From Enterococcus pallens ATCC BAA-351 (GTDB lineage: Bacteria; Bacillota; Bacilli; Lactobacillales; Enterococcaceae): DNA of 64,000 nucleotides. The translations under genes were made by a program, and so were the position numbers. The notes below the pieces were generated by a model. The model made no database searches, was not told where the DNA came from, and was given only the letters and a program-made list of their open reading frames with translations. Of this stretch, positions 41,129 to 49,294 are shown one piece after another (within the stretch, counting starts at the first letter, position 1; each line of letters begins with the position of its first letter). The DNA lies in contig NZ_ASWD01000001.1 in NCBI RefSeq assembly GCF_000407485.1, forward strand, positions 496,001 to 560,000, written 5' to 3'.

Positions 41129-43363
41129 ATGACAAAGCGCAATTTTCATGAACTGACCTTTAAACAAGTCTACTGGCAACGTGAGATTGACTTTCTAAAG
41201 GTAACGGAGCTAATCGGGGCTATGGCTACCCAAGAACCACGCAAGCCGATTATCTGGGAAATTAGAAGCCCTAAGGACAGTGAAGCTATTAGGTATTTTT
41301 TAGGAGCTGAAAGAAGCGAGTTTAACCGCCTTGAAAAGCTATTTCGTGGTTATGGTAGTGTAGATTTTTCAGTGCCTTTAAAAGCAAGTACCGATAAGCG
41401 AACGCCCGTTAAGCTATGTAAAAAGCTATCCGTCAACCAACCGATGTTATCGCTTAAAATATCTGATAATACCGCCTTATGTCGGGCTGTTCTGTCAACG
41501 TTGGCACAAGTAGATAAAGAAGATGAACTAGTGTTACAAATTGTGTTAGGTGGCACGCTTGCCCCTCGTTCTGTTAATCGACAAATTCCAGAGCCTAACC
41601 CCTCGTGGTGGTCAATCCTTTCTGGCAATGTGCCAATAGCGACTAACGAAATCAGAAACTCAGTTAAAGCTAAAACTGAAAGCTTTCAGCTTAATACGGT
41701 TATTCGTCTAGGTGTGAGTGCTAAAGACCAAGCCAAGCAACAGAGTTACATTTTAAGCCTGTTTTCAGCCCTCAAGACGCTGGAAGCAATCGGCGTGAAA
41801 CTTTACTTGCAAAATGAAGAAACTGACCGCCTAAACCTTGCTAAAGCCCCGTGGCGGTATTCCCAAAAGTTAAGCGTCAAAGAAATGGCAAATTTGTTTA
41901 TGTTGCCGACTGGTGACGGCTCGTTTTTAGGCGTGCGTGATGTGACTCAAAAAATATTATTGCCACCTCGAAACATGACTAACCCTACTAAGAACGTGCG
42001 AGCTTTTGGCGAAACCTTAAACGATGACCCCACCCAGCGCAAGCTATTACATTTAAGCGCTCAAGACGCTCTTAAAGGCATGATGATCGCTGGCGTGATT
42101 GGCTCTGGTAAATCGGCACTAATCGAGAGGTTATGTGTTGAGGACGCTAAAAACGGACAAGGCTTAATCCTGGTTGACCCGAAATACAGTCTAGCGTCCT
42201 CACTGGTTGAAAAGCTACCAGAACACCGTTTAAAAGATGTGGTTGTAATGGATTTAGGCAATCCAAGCAACAAGTTTATTGGTATCAATCCTTTACAAAG
42301 TTTGCATAATAACCGTAACCCTGAATTAGTAGCAGAAAGTATTCTTGCGTCGTTTAAATCTTTATTCGCGGACACGTGGGGCGTCTACAGTGAAGATATT
42401 TTACAATCCGCAATCCTGACCCTTGCTAAGAACAAAAATACCACTCTGTTACATCTGCCAATCTTACTCAACAACGCCAGTTTTAGAAAGAAAATGACCG
42501 CTAACCTAGATGATAAGTTAGGACTGGAAACTTACTGGAGCTATTTCAACAGTCTTTCAGACGGCGAACGTAACAAGCAGTTAGCCCCCGTTATGAACAA
42601 ACTAAGAGTTTTACTCATGCGTCCAGCATTAAAAGGACTACTCGGACAGCCAAACCCTAAGTTTTCACTGGAAGATGTTTTCAGTAAAAATCGAATATTA
42701 ATTATCCCCCTCAACTCTGGGGTAGTCGGTCAAACAGTAGCCGAATTAGCAGGCAGTTTACTAATTAACCAGATATTCGATATTGCCATGAAACGCGCTG
42801 AAATCCCAGAACACAAAAGAAAGCCTGTCGTGATGTATATAGACGAGGTGCATAATTTCTTGAATCGGTCTGGGGCTGACTTAGAAAGTATGTTGTCACT
42901 TACCAGAGGTTTAGGGCTAGGCACAGTGCTAGCATTCCAGAATTTAAAACAGCTTTCGCCGTCACTCAAAGAAACCATCTTTTCAAATTGTCGATCCAAA
43001 GTAATCTTTGGAACTCCAAACAAAAAAGACGCTGCCGAGTATAGCGACCTGACAGCGTCCGTGTGTGAAGCAAGCCATTTTATGAACCTGCCTCAATTTC
43101 AATTTTATACCACCTTGAGCAGAAAAGAAATTGCTAATGTTTGGATTAGCGGAAAAACATATGTTCCCCTACCCAGTAAACGCCAGCCAGCCGATGTCTT
43201 TATGCAAAGTACCGAAAAATATGGCGTCGAACTTTCTGAAATTGAAAAGTCGTATATTGACCTAATCGAAAAAAATGATACCGAGTTAGATTTTAAAGAT
43301 AACATCGAACCCAATTTAAATATTGGAAGAGCCAAAAGAAAAGTAACCAAAAAAGACGAATAA
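41129..43363 (+). CDS. VirD4/TraG-HerA-like ATPase
   Basis: The 744-residue protein has an N-terminal region of about 300 residues without membrane helices and then a motor domain: Walker A AGVIGSGKSALIERL (about 321-335), ILVDPKYSLASSLVEKL, Walker B VVMYIDEVHNFL (about 566-577), and the TraG/TraD-type MLSLTRGLGLGTVLAFQNLKQL, IFSNCRSKVIFGT. Such ATPases couple DNA to conjugation channels or pump DNA. The two-TM protein encoded just upstream could supply the membrane anchor. ATG 41129 has GGTGGTGAG upstream. No relaxase or VirB4/VirB6 homologue is seen in the element. Confidence 0.88.
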   Translation: MTKRNFHELTFKQVYWQREIDFLKVTELIGAMATQEPRKPIIWEIRSPKDSEAIRYFLGAERSEFNRLEKLFRGYGSVDFSVPLKASTDKRTPVKLCKKLSVNQPMLSLKISDNTALCRAVLSTLAQVDKEDELVLQIVLGGTLAPRSVNRQIPEPNPSWWSILSGNVPIATNEIRNSVKAKTESFQLNTVIRLGVSAKDQAKQQSYILSLFSALKTLEAIGVKLYLQNEETDRLNLAKAPWRYSQKLSVKEMANLFMLPTGDGSFLGVRDVTQKILLPPRNMTNPTKNVRAFGETLNDDPTQRKLLHLSAQDALKGMMIAGVIGSGKSALIERLCVEDAKNGQGLILVDPKYSLASSLVEKLPEHRLKDVVVMDLGNPSNKFIGINPLQSLHNNRNPELVAESILASFKSLFADTWGVYSEDILQSAILTLAKNKNTTLLHLPILLNNASFRKKMTANLDDKLGLETYWSYFNSLSDGERNKQLAPVMNKLRVLLMRPALKGLLGQPNPKFSLEDVFSKNRILIIPLNSGVVGQTVAELAGSLLINQIFDIAMKRAEIPEHKRKPVVMYIDEVHNFLNRSGADLESMLSLTRGLGLGTVLAFQNLKQLSPSLKETIFSNCRSKVIFGTPNKKDAAEYSDLTASVCEASHFMNLPQFQFYTTLSRKEIANVWISGKTYVPLPSKRQPADVFMQSTEKYGVELSEIEKSYIDLIEKNDTELDFKDNIEPNLNIGRAKRKVTKKDE

Positions 43364-43443
43364 TTTTTGTCTTTTCGGTTGTCTCATCGTGCATACGAAC
43401 ACGAGTTTCTTAAAGGTGTGACAACTCACTTTATACAAATTAA

Positions 43444-43499
43444 GGGAGGCGACTCACCCCGCATTTCTACTAATTTTTAAATACGCGGGGCGACCTCCC
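43444..43499 (+). repeat. Interrupted GC-rich hairpin before the replication-relaxation gene
   Basis: GGGAGG (43444-43449) pairs with CCTCCC (43494-43499), and CCCCGC (43457-43462) with GCGGGG (43485-43490), with a small internal loop and an AT-rich apical loop. It ends just before the TAGGAGGAG ribosome site. It is a candidate transfer/replication origin or a translational control element. Confidence 0.6.
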
Positions 43500-43519
43500 A
43501 TAGGAGGAGCGAACCAATC

Positions 43520-44365
43520 ATGACAAAAGAACAAAACGAACGCATAAGTCGGCAGTACCTTATAGACCTATCGGCACGACTGGACTCGCAAAATTTTGAG
43601 ATTTTACGAACGATTTATAAATTTAAATTCATGACCGCCAGCCAATTACAACGAATTTTCTTTACCAAAAGTAGTAACAATGCCAATAATCTACGGACGT
43701 GTAACAGACGCTTAAAGAAGCTACAAAGCTATGGAGTTATTGATTGTCTAATTCATCGGATTGGAGGGGCGAGAGCTGGAAGCAGAGGAAAAGTCTGGGT
43801 TATCAGTTCGGCAGGGTTTCAGCTATTAAAATTGGATAGCGATTTACAGTTAAAAGCTAATCGAAAACGTTTAATGGAGCCTAGCATTTTATTCCTAGAA
43901 CACACGCTGACGATTTCAGAAGCTTATACCAAACTAATCGAACTAGACCACCAAAAGAAAATTGAACTGCTAGAAGTCCAGCATGAACCCCGTTGCTGGC
44001 GGACGTATTCAGAAAAAGGTGTAGCCACCTATTTAAAGCCCGATTTATATGTAAGTCTCGCTTTAGATGAATATGTTGACCACTATTTTCTAGAGCTTGA
44101 TAGAGCCACAGAGCCACCGTCAAAGTGTATTGTGAAAGCAAAACAGTATATCGCCTATGCTAACAGTGCTGTGGAACAACGGCAAAATGAAAATGGTGTT
44201 TTCCCGTTTGTGGTGTGGATCGTGCCAAACGAAAAACGCCGTGAACAACTAACCCGTTATATCCGTTATGAGCTACCAAAAGCCGAAATGCTGTTTAGGG
44301 TTATTACAATGGCAGAGTTTGAAACTTTAATTGCTGGAGACAGTGAAGAAAGCGCAGGTGTTTAA
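43520..44365 (+). CDS. Replication-relaxation family protein
   Basis: The 281-residue protein has a winged helix at the N-terminus (ILRTIYKFKFMTASQLQRIFF, LRTCNRRLKKLQSYGVID in the Replic_Relax pattern, about 20-80) followed by an alpha/beta region (RGKVWVISSAGFQLLKL; DYLPDLYVSLALDEYVDHYFLELDR-like around 175-200, as KPDLYVSLALDEY, HYFLELDRAT). The family is linked to plasmid replication or mobilisation accessory functions. GGAGGAGCG lies 9-10 nt before the ATG. Confidence 0.88.
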   Translation: MTKEQNERISRQYLIDLSARLDSQNFEILRTIYKFKFMTASQLQRIFFTKSSNNANNLRTCNRRLKKLQSYGVIDCLIHRIGGARAGSRGKVWVISSAGFQLLKLDSDLQLKANRKRLMEPSILFLEHTLTISEAYTKLIELDHQKKIELLEVQHEPRCWRTYSEKGVATYLKPDLYVSLALDEYVDHYFLELDRATEPPSKCIVKAKQYIAYANSAVEQRQNENGVFPFVVWIVPNEKRREQLTRYIRYELPKAEMLFRVITMAEFETLIAGDSEESAGV

Positions 44366-44552
44366 AAACGAAAACCAAGAAAAGAACAATCAACCTAAAA
44401 TACCGCCCTACACTATCGACCAATCGGGACAAAAAATCTACCGTTATCAGTGTGGAGAAACAACAATTTTTGTGAAGTATAAAGCTGATGGCGAAAGCCT
44501 TGAAACCCTGTTGCTAAAGCATTTTATTGGTGTGATTAATGCTGAAAAATAA
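44331..44552 (+). CDS. TnpW-like small element protein
   Basis: The 73-residue product overlaps the previous gene by about 35 nt. Its C-terminal half (YRYQCGETTIFVKYKADGES, LETLLLKHFIGVINAEK) resembles TnpW-type transposon proteins found just before large serine recombinases. The start is uncertain: TTG 44331 is shown, but GTG 44343 near GGAG is also possible. Function unknown. Confidence 0.65.
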   Translation: MLETVKKAQVFKNENQEKNNQPKIPPYTIDQSGQKIYRYQCGETTIFVKYKADGESLETLLLKHFIGVINAEK

Positions 44553-44605
44553 CCCTAAATATGGTAAAATAGATGTATGGGCGCGTTCTAAGGAGGACTT
44601 AGAAA

Positions 44606-46273
44606 ATGGAACAACTTAGAACCGCAAATCATAGAACATTGACAACTAAAAAAGTGTGGAAAGTCGCAATTTACTTGCGACTTTCTCAAGAAGATGGCAA
44701 AGACGAAAGCCAAAGTATTACCAATCAAAGAAAGCTAGTTTTTGATTATCTAAACAATAATTTTACTGGTTTGTTTGAAGTAATCGACACTTATATTGAT
44801 GACGGTATTAGCGCCATGAACGCCGTACATCGCCCCGAGTTTTTACGTATGATTTCAGATGTAAAAAGTGGACGAGTAGACACGGTCATTTGTAAAAGCT
44901 TGTCACGTGCTTTTCGTAATTCTGGCGACCAATCGGAATATTTGAGAGTGTTTTTTCCACAATATAGTACACGATTTATCACGATTGATACGCCACATAT
45001 GGACACTTTCCTAGAACCTGAAAAAGCTTTTGCGATGGACGTTGGTTTTTATGGTACATTCAATGAAAGCTATCCTCTGATGATTTCAGCCGAGATTAAA
45101 AAGACAATGAAGATGATGAGAGAAAAAGGCGAGTTTTCTTCTAGTTTTGCCCCATACGGTTATCTAAAAGGCAATACGGAAGAAACCCGACACCAGTTCT
45201 TTATTGACGAGGAAGCGGCGGAAATTGTGCGTAAAATCTTTCATTGGTACGTGTATGACGGCATGACTATGCTAGGAATTGTTAGAAAGCTTAATTCTTT
45301 AGGTATTCTTTGCCCTACCGACCACAAGAAGAAACTTGGCTTAAAATACGAAAGTAGGCACAAACAATTAAGTGGACGCTGGGGCATTTCAACAGTTGCT
45401 AGAATTCTCAAAAATGAGTCCTATTTAGGTCATATGGTACAAGGCAAGCAAAGAATTGTTAGCCCAATCCTAAAAAAATCGATGGAAGTACCCAGAGAAC
45501 AATGGATTATCGTAAAAGATACCCATGTTCCAATTATCGAACAAAGTTTGTTCGATAAGGCTATGGCTCAACAGGAGAAACGACACCGACCACAAAAAAA
45601 CACCCATGAAATTGACCTGTTTTCTGGATTTTTGAAATGTGCTGATTGTAATATGCGTATGCACTATAGACGTCACGACAAGAATACTGTTGCTGGAAAA
45701 AAAGTTTACAAGTATTACGCCTGTTCTACGTACACAATGCAATCTAAAGAAGCTTGTACCAATCACAATATCAAGTATGAAGTGTTACAAGAAGCCGTTT
45801 TGTTAGCTATTCAGAACCAAATCAAAATTGTGGAAGATTTAAAGCAAATCCTAGATACAGCAAAACGTAAAAAGATTATCGCAAAGCAAACTAATAGTTC
45901 TCAAAAGAGATTAGCTAAAAGGCAAAAAGAGTTATTAGAAGCTGAAAGAATTTCAGAAAGCTTGTATATTGATTGGAAAACCGAGGTTTTAACTAAAGAA
46001 GAATACATTCGTATGAAGTCGTCTTTTGAGGAAAAAATTTCACACTTAAAACAAATTATTGAGAGTATTCAAAAAGAAATCGAGAAACAACAACAGGCTA
46101 ATGATATTATCGAGCCTTATCTTGATACCTTTCTTGAATACAAAAATGCTAAAGAACTAACCCGTGCTATGCTAATTGACTTAGTAGAAAAGATTTATAT
46201 TCATGAGGATAAAAATATCACGATTGAATTTAAGTCCGCAGATATTTACGAAAGAATAGTTAGCAAGTGCTAA
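44606..46273 (+). CDS. Large serine recombinase (element integrase)
   Basis: The 555-residue protein has a resolvase catalytic domain (KVAIYLRLSQEDGKDES, Ser27 the likely nucleophile; CKSLSRAFRNSGDQSEYLR), a Recombinase domain (GYLKGNTEETRHQFFIDEE; GRWGISTVARILKNESYLGH), a zinc ribbon (CADCNMRMHY with a second Cys pair, CSTYTMQSKEAC) and a C-terminal coiled coil. It should catalyse attP x attB integration and, with a helper, excision. AAGGAGGAC precedes the ATG. The gene is adjacent to the right end, as usual. Confidence 0.95.
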   Translation: MEQLRTANHRTLTTKKVWKVAIYLRLSQEDGKDESQSITNQRKLVFDYLNNNFTGLFEVIDTYIDDGISAMNAVHRPEFLRMISDVKSGRVDTVICKSLSRAFRNSGDQSEYLRVFFPQYSTRFITIDTPHMDTFLEPEKAFAMDVGFYGTFNESYPLMISAEIKKTMKMMREKGEFSSSFAPYGYLKGNTEETRHQFFIDEEAAEIVRKIFHWYVYDGMTMLGIVRKLNSLGILCPTDHKKKLGLKYESRHKQLSGRWGISTVARILKNESYLGHMVQGKQRIVSPILKKSMEVPREQWIIVKDTHVPIIEQSLFDKAMAQQEKRHRPQKNTHEIDLFSGFLKCADCNMRMHYRRHDKNTVAGKKVYKYYACSTYTMQSKEACTNHNIKYEVLQEAVLLAIQNQIKIVEDLKQILDTAKRKKIIAKQTNSSQKRLAKRQKELLEAERISESLYIDWKTEVLTKEEYIRMKSSFEEKISHLKQIIESIQKEIEKQQQANDIIEPYLDTFLEYKNAKELTRAMLIDLVEKIYIHEDKNITIEFKSADIYERIVSKC

Positions 46274-46322
46274 ACACCTAAAATATAGGATAAGGTTATA
46301 TCTGCCCTTGTCCTATATTCCT

Positions 46323-46342
46323 CTTTATGTTTTACTCCCATT
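46323..46342. other. attR: right end of the integrated element
   Basis: CTTTATGTTT (46323-46332) is the inverted partner of the left-end arm. The core CCATT is at 46338-46342 and the ABC ATPase N-terminal codons resume directly after it. Confidence 0.85.
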
Positions 46343-46459
46343 GTGTCCCAGCAGACCAAAAATACTGCCTCTTTTTACTGTGAAGCTTAGCTGGTTTACT
46401 ACTATGCGGCTGCCAAATTTTTTGTTAAGATTTTTTACAATAATTGCCTGATCTGTCAT
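46325..46459 (-). pseudogene. ABC exporter ATPase, N-terminal part (split by insertion)
   Basis: ATG 46459, with AGGAGGGG 5 nt upstream, encodes MTDQAIIVKNLNKKFGSR, then LSFTVKRGSIFGLLGHNG, the start of an ABC ATPase up to Walker A. It then runs into the element (SKT) and stops at 46325. Joined to 34890 it would restore GLLGHNGAGKST. It is too short for the general ORF criteria but clearly the gene's authentic start, with promoter and divergent MerR regulator. Confidence 0.92.
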
Positions 46460-46508
46460 TTTTTCCCCTCCTATCATTGAATGAATTCTTAGTATAGCGG
46501 GAAAATAG

Positions 46509-46565
46509 ACCTTGGTGGCTTAGTGGAGGGTAGCCTTTGTTGAAATTATTTGATAAAGTTAAAAT
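46509..46565. promoter_or_regulatory. Divergent promoter region of MerR gene and split ABC operon
   Basis: On the plus strand TTGTTG (46537-46542), 17 bp, TAAAAT (46560-46565) form the MerR-gene promoter. ACCTTGG (46509-46515) and TGGAGGGT (46524-46531) form an imperfect dyad of the kind MerR proteins bind. TATACT on the minus strand near 46491-46496 could be the -10 box of the ABC operon. Confidence 0.55.
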
Positions 46566-46586
46566 GAATAGGACAGGAGGACAGAA

Positions 46587-47339
46587 ATGACCTATTACAC
46601 TTCGGAGGTTGCTAAATTAGTTGGTCTGCATCCTAATACGATTCGGCGATATGAAGAATGGGAATTAATCCCCAAACCCCAACGAGCAGCTAATGGTTAT
46701 CGAATGTTTACTCAATATCATGTAGAACTAATTCGCTTGGCTCGGATAGCCTTCCAAATCGAGGTACTGCAATCGGGCTTGCGGAGAAAGATGGTAGATG
46801 TCATTAAAGCTTTGGCGCTTTATGATTTTGAAGCTGCTGGACAGCTGATTATGGATTATCAGCGCTTAGCCGATCAAGAAATTACTCAGGCACATGAAGC
46901 GATTGAAATTGTTGAAGAAATAATTAACAATAATACGGCTAAAGATAAACATGAAACTTTAACTCGTAGTGACGCAGCGGAGTATTTAGGCGTGACCGTT
47001 GATGCGTTGCGTAATTGGGAGCTTAATGGTTTGTTGACGGTTAAAAGAAGTGCCAATCGTTATCGTATATACAATCAGGAAGATTTAAAACGATTGAAGA
47101 TTATTCGGACCTTGCGAGGTGCCAATTACTCACTGGAAGCCATTCTTCGTTTGCTGCTAACCATGGATCAAAAACGTGTTTCTTCTATTAAAGAAGTTTT
47201 GGATACCCCTAAGCCAGATGAAGATATCGTTGCAGTTTGTGACCAGCTGCTAACTTCATTGGAGCAGGCAAAGAAAAATGCTGTAGCTATTATGAAGAGA
47301 ATTGACGATTTAGAGCAAATTGACCGATTCACTCAGTAA
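46587..47339 (+). CDS. MerR-type regulator with two tandem DNA-binding domains
   Basis: The 250-residue protein has a MerR HTH at residues 1-70 (YYTSEVAKLVGLHPNTIRRYEEWELIPKP in parts) and a second at about 120-190 (LTRSDAAEYLGVTVDALRNWELNGLL, YRIYNQEDLKRLKIIRTLRGANYS), separated and followed by helices. Classic MerR proteins have one HTH and dimerise. Here one chain may bind both half-sites or two operators. AGGAGGACAG is before the ATG. It is divergent from the ABC exporter and probably activates it when a ligand binds. Confidence 0.88.
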   Translation: MTYYTSEVAKLVGLHPNTIRRYEEWELIPKPQRAANGYRMFTQYHVELIRLARIAFQIEVLQSGLRRKMVDVIKALALYDFEAAGQLIMDYQRLADQEITQAHEAIEIVEEIINNNTAKDKHETLTRSDAAEYLGVTVDALRNWELNGLLTVKRSANRYRIYNQEDLKRLKIIRTLRGANYSLEAILRLLLTMDQKRVSSIKEVLDTPKPDEDIVAVCDQLLTSLEQAKKNAVAIMKRIDDLEQIDRFTQ

Positions 47340-47430
47340 GAATCAAGTGATTAGATAACCTCGAAATATTGAATAGCCAAGTTGCATTATTAGGAAGGTT
47401 TCTTTTTTAATGAGCATATGGAGGTAGCTT

Positions 47431-47649
47431 ATGTTCTTTTCATTAGTAGTTGTTCTCATTATTTTCATTTTACTAATTTGTTTGAGTTTTCCCTGGGCAG
47501 TAAAGCAATGGAGAGCAACGAAAGATATTAAAGCAACAACTATACTTTTTTTATTGATGAAATACGTATTTTTACTGCTAGGAATTTTAGCTTTAACCTA
47601 TATCATTGCTGTTGTATTACTAGGAGCTATGGGGCACTTGTCCCATTAG
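47431..47649 (+). CDS. Small two-TM membrane protein
   Basis: The 72-residue product has two hydrophobic segments (about 2-22 and 40-66) separated by a basic loop (KQWRATKDIK). GGAGGTAGC lies 4-5 nt before the ATG. It follows the MerR gene by 90 bp and may be cotranscribed. Function unknown. Confidence 0.7.
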   Translation: MFFSLVVVLIIFILLICLSFPWAVKQWRATKDIKATTILFLLMKYVFLLLGILALTYIIAVVLLGAMGHLSH

Positions 47650-47661
47650 GTACGACAAAAA

Positions 47662-47697
47662 ATCTCTTAAACGATTTGCTGCTACCGTCTAAGAGAT
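47662..47697. terminator. Terminator between convergent genes
   Basis: ATCTCTTA (47662-47669) pairs with TAAGAGAT (47690-47697). A and T runs at the outer edges suit either direction. Confidence 0.65.
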
Positions 47698-47704
47698 CTT
47701 GTAA

Positions 47705-48715
47705 TTAGTTGTGTTTTCTAATCAGCAGTTTAGTAACCACTAAGACAAGGAGGAGCATACCCCACTTTTTACCTGCATTCTTTCTGTGTGAGTATGGCCC
47801 AGGTTTCCGATCGACTTGGCGCCAATGATACTCTAGTTTATTTTGTGGATTGTTCCATTCCTTTGCCAATTTCTTTCGTAAGGGATAATCTAAACGACTT
47901 GGCGGCAAGCTATCCAATCGTCGATGCGCATCATCGTTGCGATCCGCATAATTAAAGGATTCACCGTTTAGAATCTGCTGCTGAAAATAGTGCCATTCTG
48001 CATAGGTAGGATATCGTTCCTTATAATAGAAGAAATCCGTTATTACCCTCCCAGCTTCATCCATCTCTAATACATTCCACTGACTGACAAAATGTCCTTT
48101 TGTGTCCAAAATAAATTCTGAATGAAAATCTGGAGTCAGCCGTTTACGATTCTCATTTCCTGTAGAATAATGGCTTTGGTATTTATTATGGAACCTTGCT
48201 CGCTCAGCCAGCAGCTTTTGTCCACCTAGTCCACCTGCTTTTTTCGGGCTGCGAACGTAAGCAGCTAAGGCGGATTCATCTGTTTGACCAGGTTGTTTAA
48301 AGTGACTGCGGATATACTGGATATTTTGCCGATCGAAATACATTCGCAGTTGATGTACACGGGCATCATTCAAAACTTCTCCCTGATAAGCCTGTTGAAT
48401 TGTCTTAGCCAACAAGCTTAAAAAATCAGCATGGGGTGCCAACTCTGGATCAATTTTGTAAGGACCGTGAAGCTGTAAGGTTCCCTCTTCCAATTGCGCA
48501 CCTAACTGCTCTAGTAACAGGACTACCTTTTCACCAGCAGTCTGATTGGATGCACGAAACATCTTAGTATAAATTGCTGACCCTACTAAACGGCTTTGCT
48601 TCAAGAGCTCTTCTTCTTTTTCACGAGCTTCTTTTAGCGGCAAACTATGAATTGCTCGGGTTATTACACTTGAAAGGGTACGTTGAGCCGCTTCGTCCCA
48701 AATAATTGGTTTCAT
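47705..48715 (-). CDS. Hypothetical protein, possibly DUF3114 family
   Basis: The 336-residue soluble protein ends in a short hydrophobic helix and basic tail (WGMLLLVLVVTKLLIRKHN), so it may be tail-anchored. It is rich in Tyr, Arg and His (LTPDFHSEFILDTKGHFVS, YPTYAEWHYFQQQILNGESF). The layout resembles DUF3114 proteins of streptococci and enterococci, which I cannot verify. AAGGAGAGCAACAA precedes the ATG. No operon partner. Confidence 0.7.
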   Translation of the reverse strand: MKPIIWDEAAQRTLSSVITRAIHSLPLKEAREKEEELLKQSRLVGSAIYTKMFRASNQTAGEKVVLLLEQLGAQLEEGTLQLHGPYKIDPELAPHADFLSLLAKTIQQAYQGEVLNDARVHQLRMYFDRQNIQYIRSHFKQPGQTDESALAAYVRSPKKAGGLGGQKLLAERARFHNKYQSHYSTGNENRKRLTPDFHSEFILDTKGHFVSQWNVLEMDEAGRVITDFFYYKERYPTYAEWHYFQQQILNGESFNYADRNDDAHRRLDSLPPSRLDYPLRKKLAKEWNNPQNKLEYHWRQVDRKPGPYSHRKNAGKKWGMLLLVLVVTKLLIRKHN

Positions 48716-48742
48716 TTGTTGCTCTCCTTCCCTATTTCCATC

Positions 48743-48789
48743 AAAAGAACTATGCTTATGCTAGAAATCAGCATGAACATAGCTCTTTT
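48743..48789 (-). terminator. Terminator of the Fe-S-biogenesis-like gene
   Basis: AAAAGAACTATG pairs with CATAGCTCTTTT (one mismatch), with a second internal ATGCT/AGCAT stem. Confidence 0.55.
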
Positions 48790-48793
48790 GCTT

Positions 48794-49144
48794 TTAACTA
48801 AAAAAGTAATTTTTCAATTTGATGTTGCTGTCTATTGGTTGATTATCACTTATTAATTGAAAGCTGTTCAAACGTGGATCAAAATCCATCGTAACTTCAT
48901 CAATTAAAAGTGGTGCAGCTTCTTCAGAAGTATAAACAGTGAAGGTTGAATTTTCCATCGGTACTAAGTTGGCGTCGACATCTGCAAATAAAGGAATAAT
49001 TTGGAACTGACTTCCTTTAGCACAGGAATGGTCGCTCATAGCTAAGGCTTCTACCTCTTCGTTTAAAGCAATAACAAAAGCTTTGTCATCTCCGACTTTT
49101 TGCAATAACACTTCAGCTGCTTGATCAGATACAACGATTTCCAT
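48794..49144 (-). CDS. Iron-sulfur cluster biosynthesis (HesB/IscA-like) family protein
   Basis: The 116-residue protein starts MEIVVSDQAAEVLLQKV and continues FVIALNEEVEALAMSDHSCAKGSQFQIIP, in the pattern of the Lactobacillales 'iron-sulfur cluster biosynthesis family' proteins. Only one Cys is present, not the three of IscA, so metal binding is doubtful. ATG 49144 has AGGAGGAGGAAAC upstream. The longer start at 49165 overlaps the ribosome site. Confidence 0.65.
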   Translation of the reverse strand: MEIVVSDQAAEVLLQKVGDDKAFVIALNEEVEALAMSDHSCAKGSQFQIIPLFADVDANLVPMENSTFTVYTSEEAAPLLIDEVTMDFDPRLNSFQLISDNQPIDSNIKLKNYFFS

Positions 49145-49294
49145 TTTGTTTCCTCCTCCTAACAAAAACTTGATTGATAAGAATGCTTACATTCCTTTAG
49201 TGTAGTCTGTTGAAATATGAAAAGTAAGGATTTTCAACTGATTAATTCCACCTCTGCTGATGGCAGTTCCTGTTGGTAAAATTAAACAATTTAA

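Larger units (their letters stand above)
34886..46342. mobile_element. Integrative element of about 11.45 kb inserted in an ABC ATPase gene
   Basis: The two halves of one ABC ATPase gene flank the region, both minus-strand, with the break inside the Walker A codons (GLLGHNG | NGAGKST). The core CCATT is present at both ends. Inside are a large serine recombinase next to the right end, a TnpW-like gene, replication-relaxation and VirD4/HerA-like genes, an LPXTG adhesin and several small genes. Joined ends would give an attP with 10-bp inverted arms around an 18-bp centre. No relaxase or complete secretion channel was recognised, so it looks like an integrative mobilisable element rather than a full ICE. 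Confidence 0.9.
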
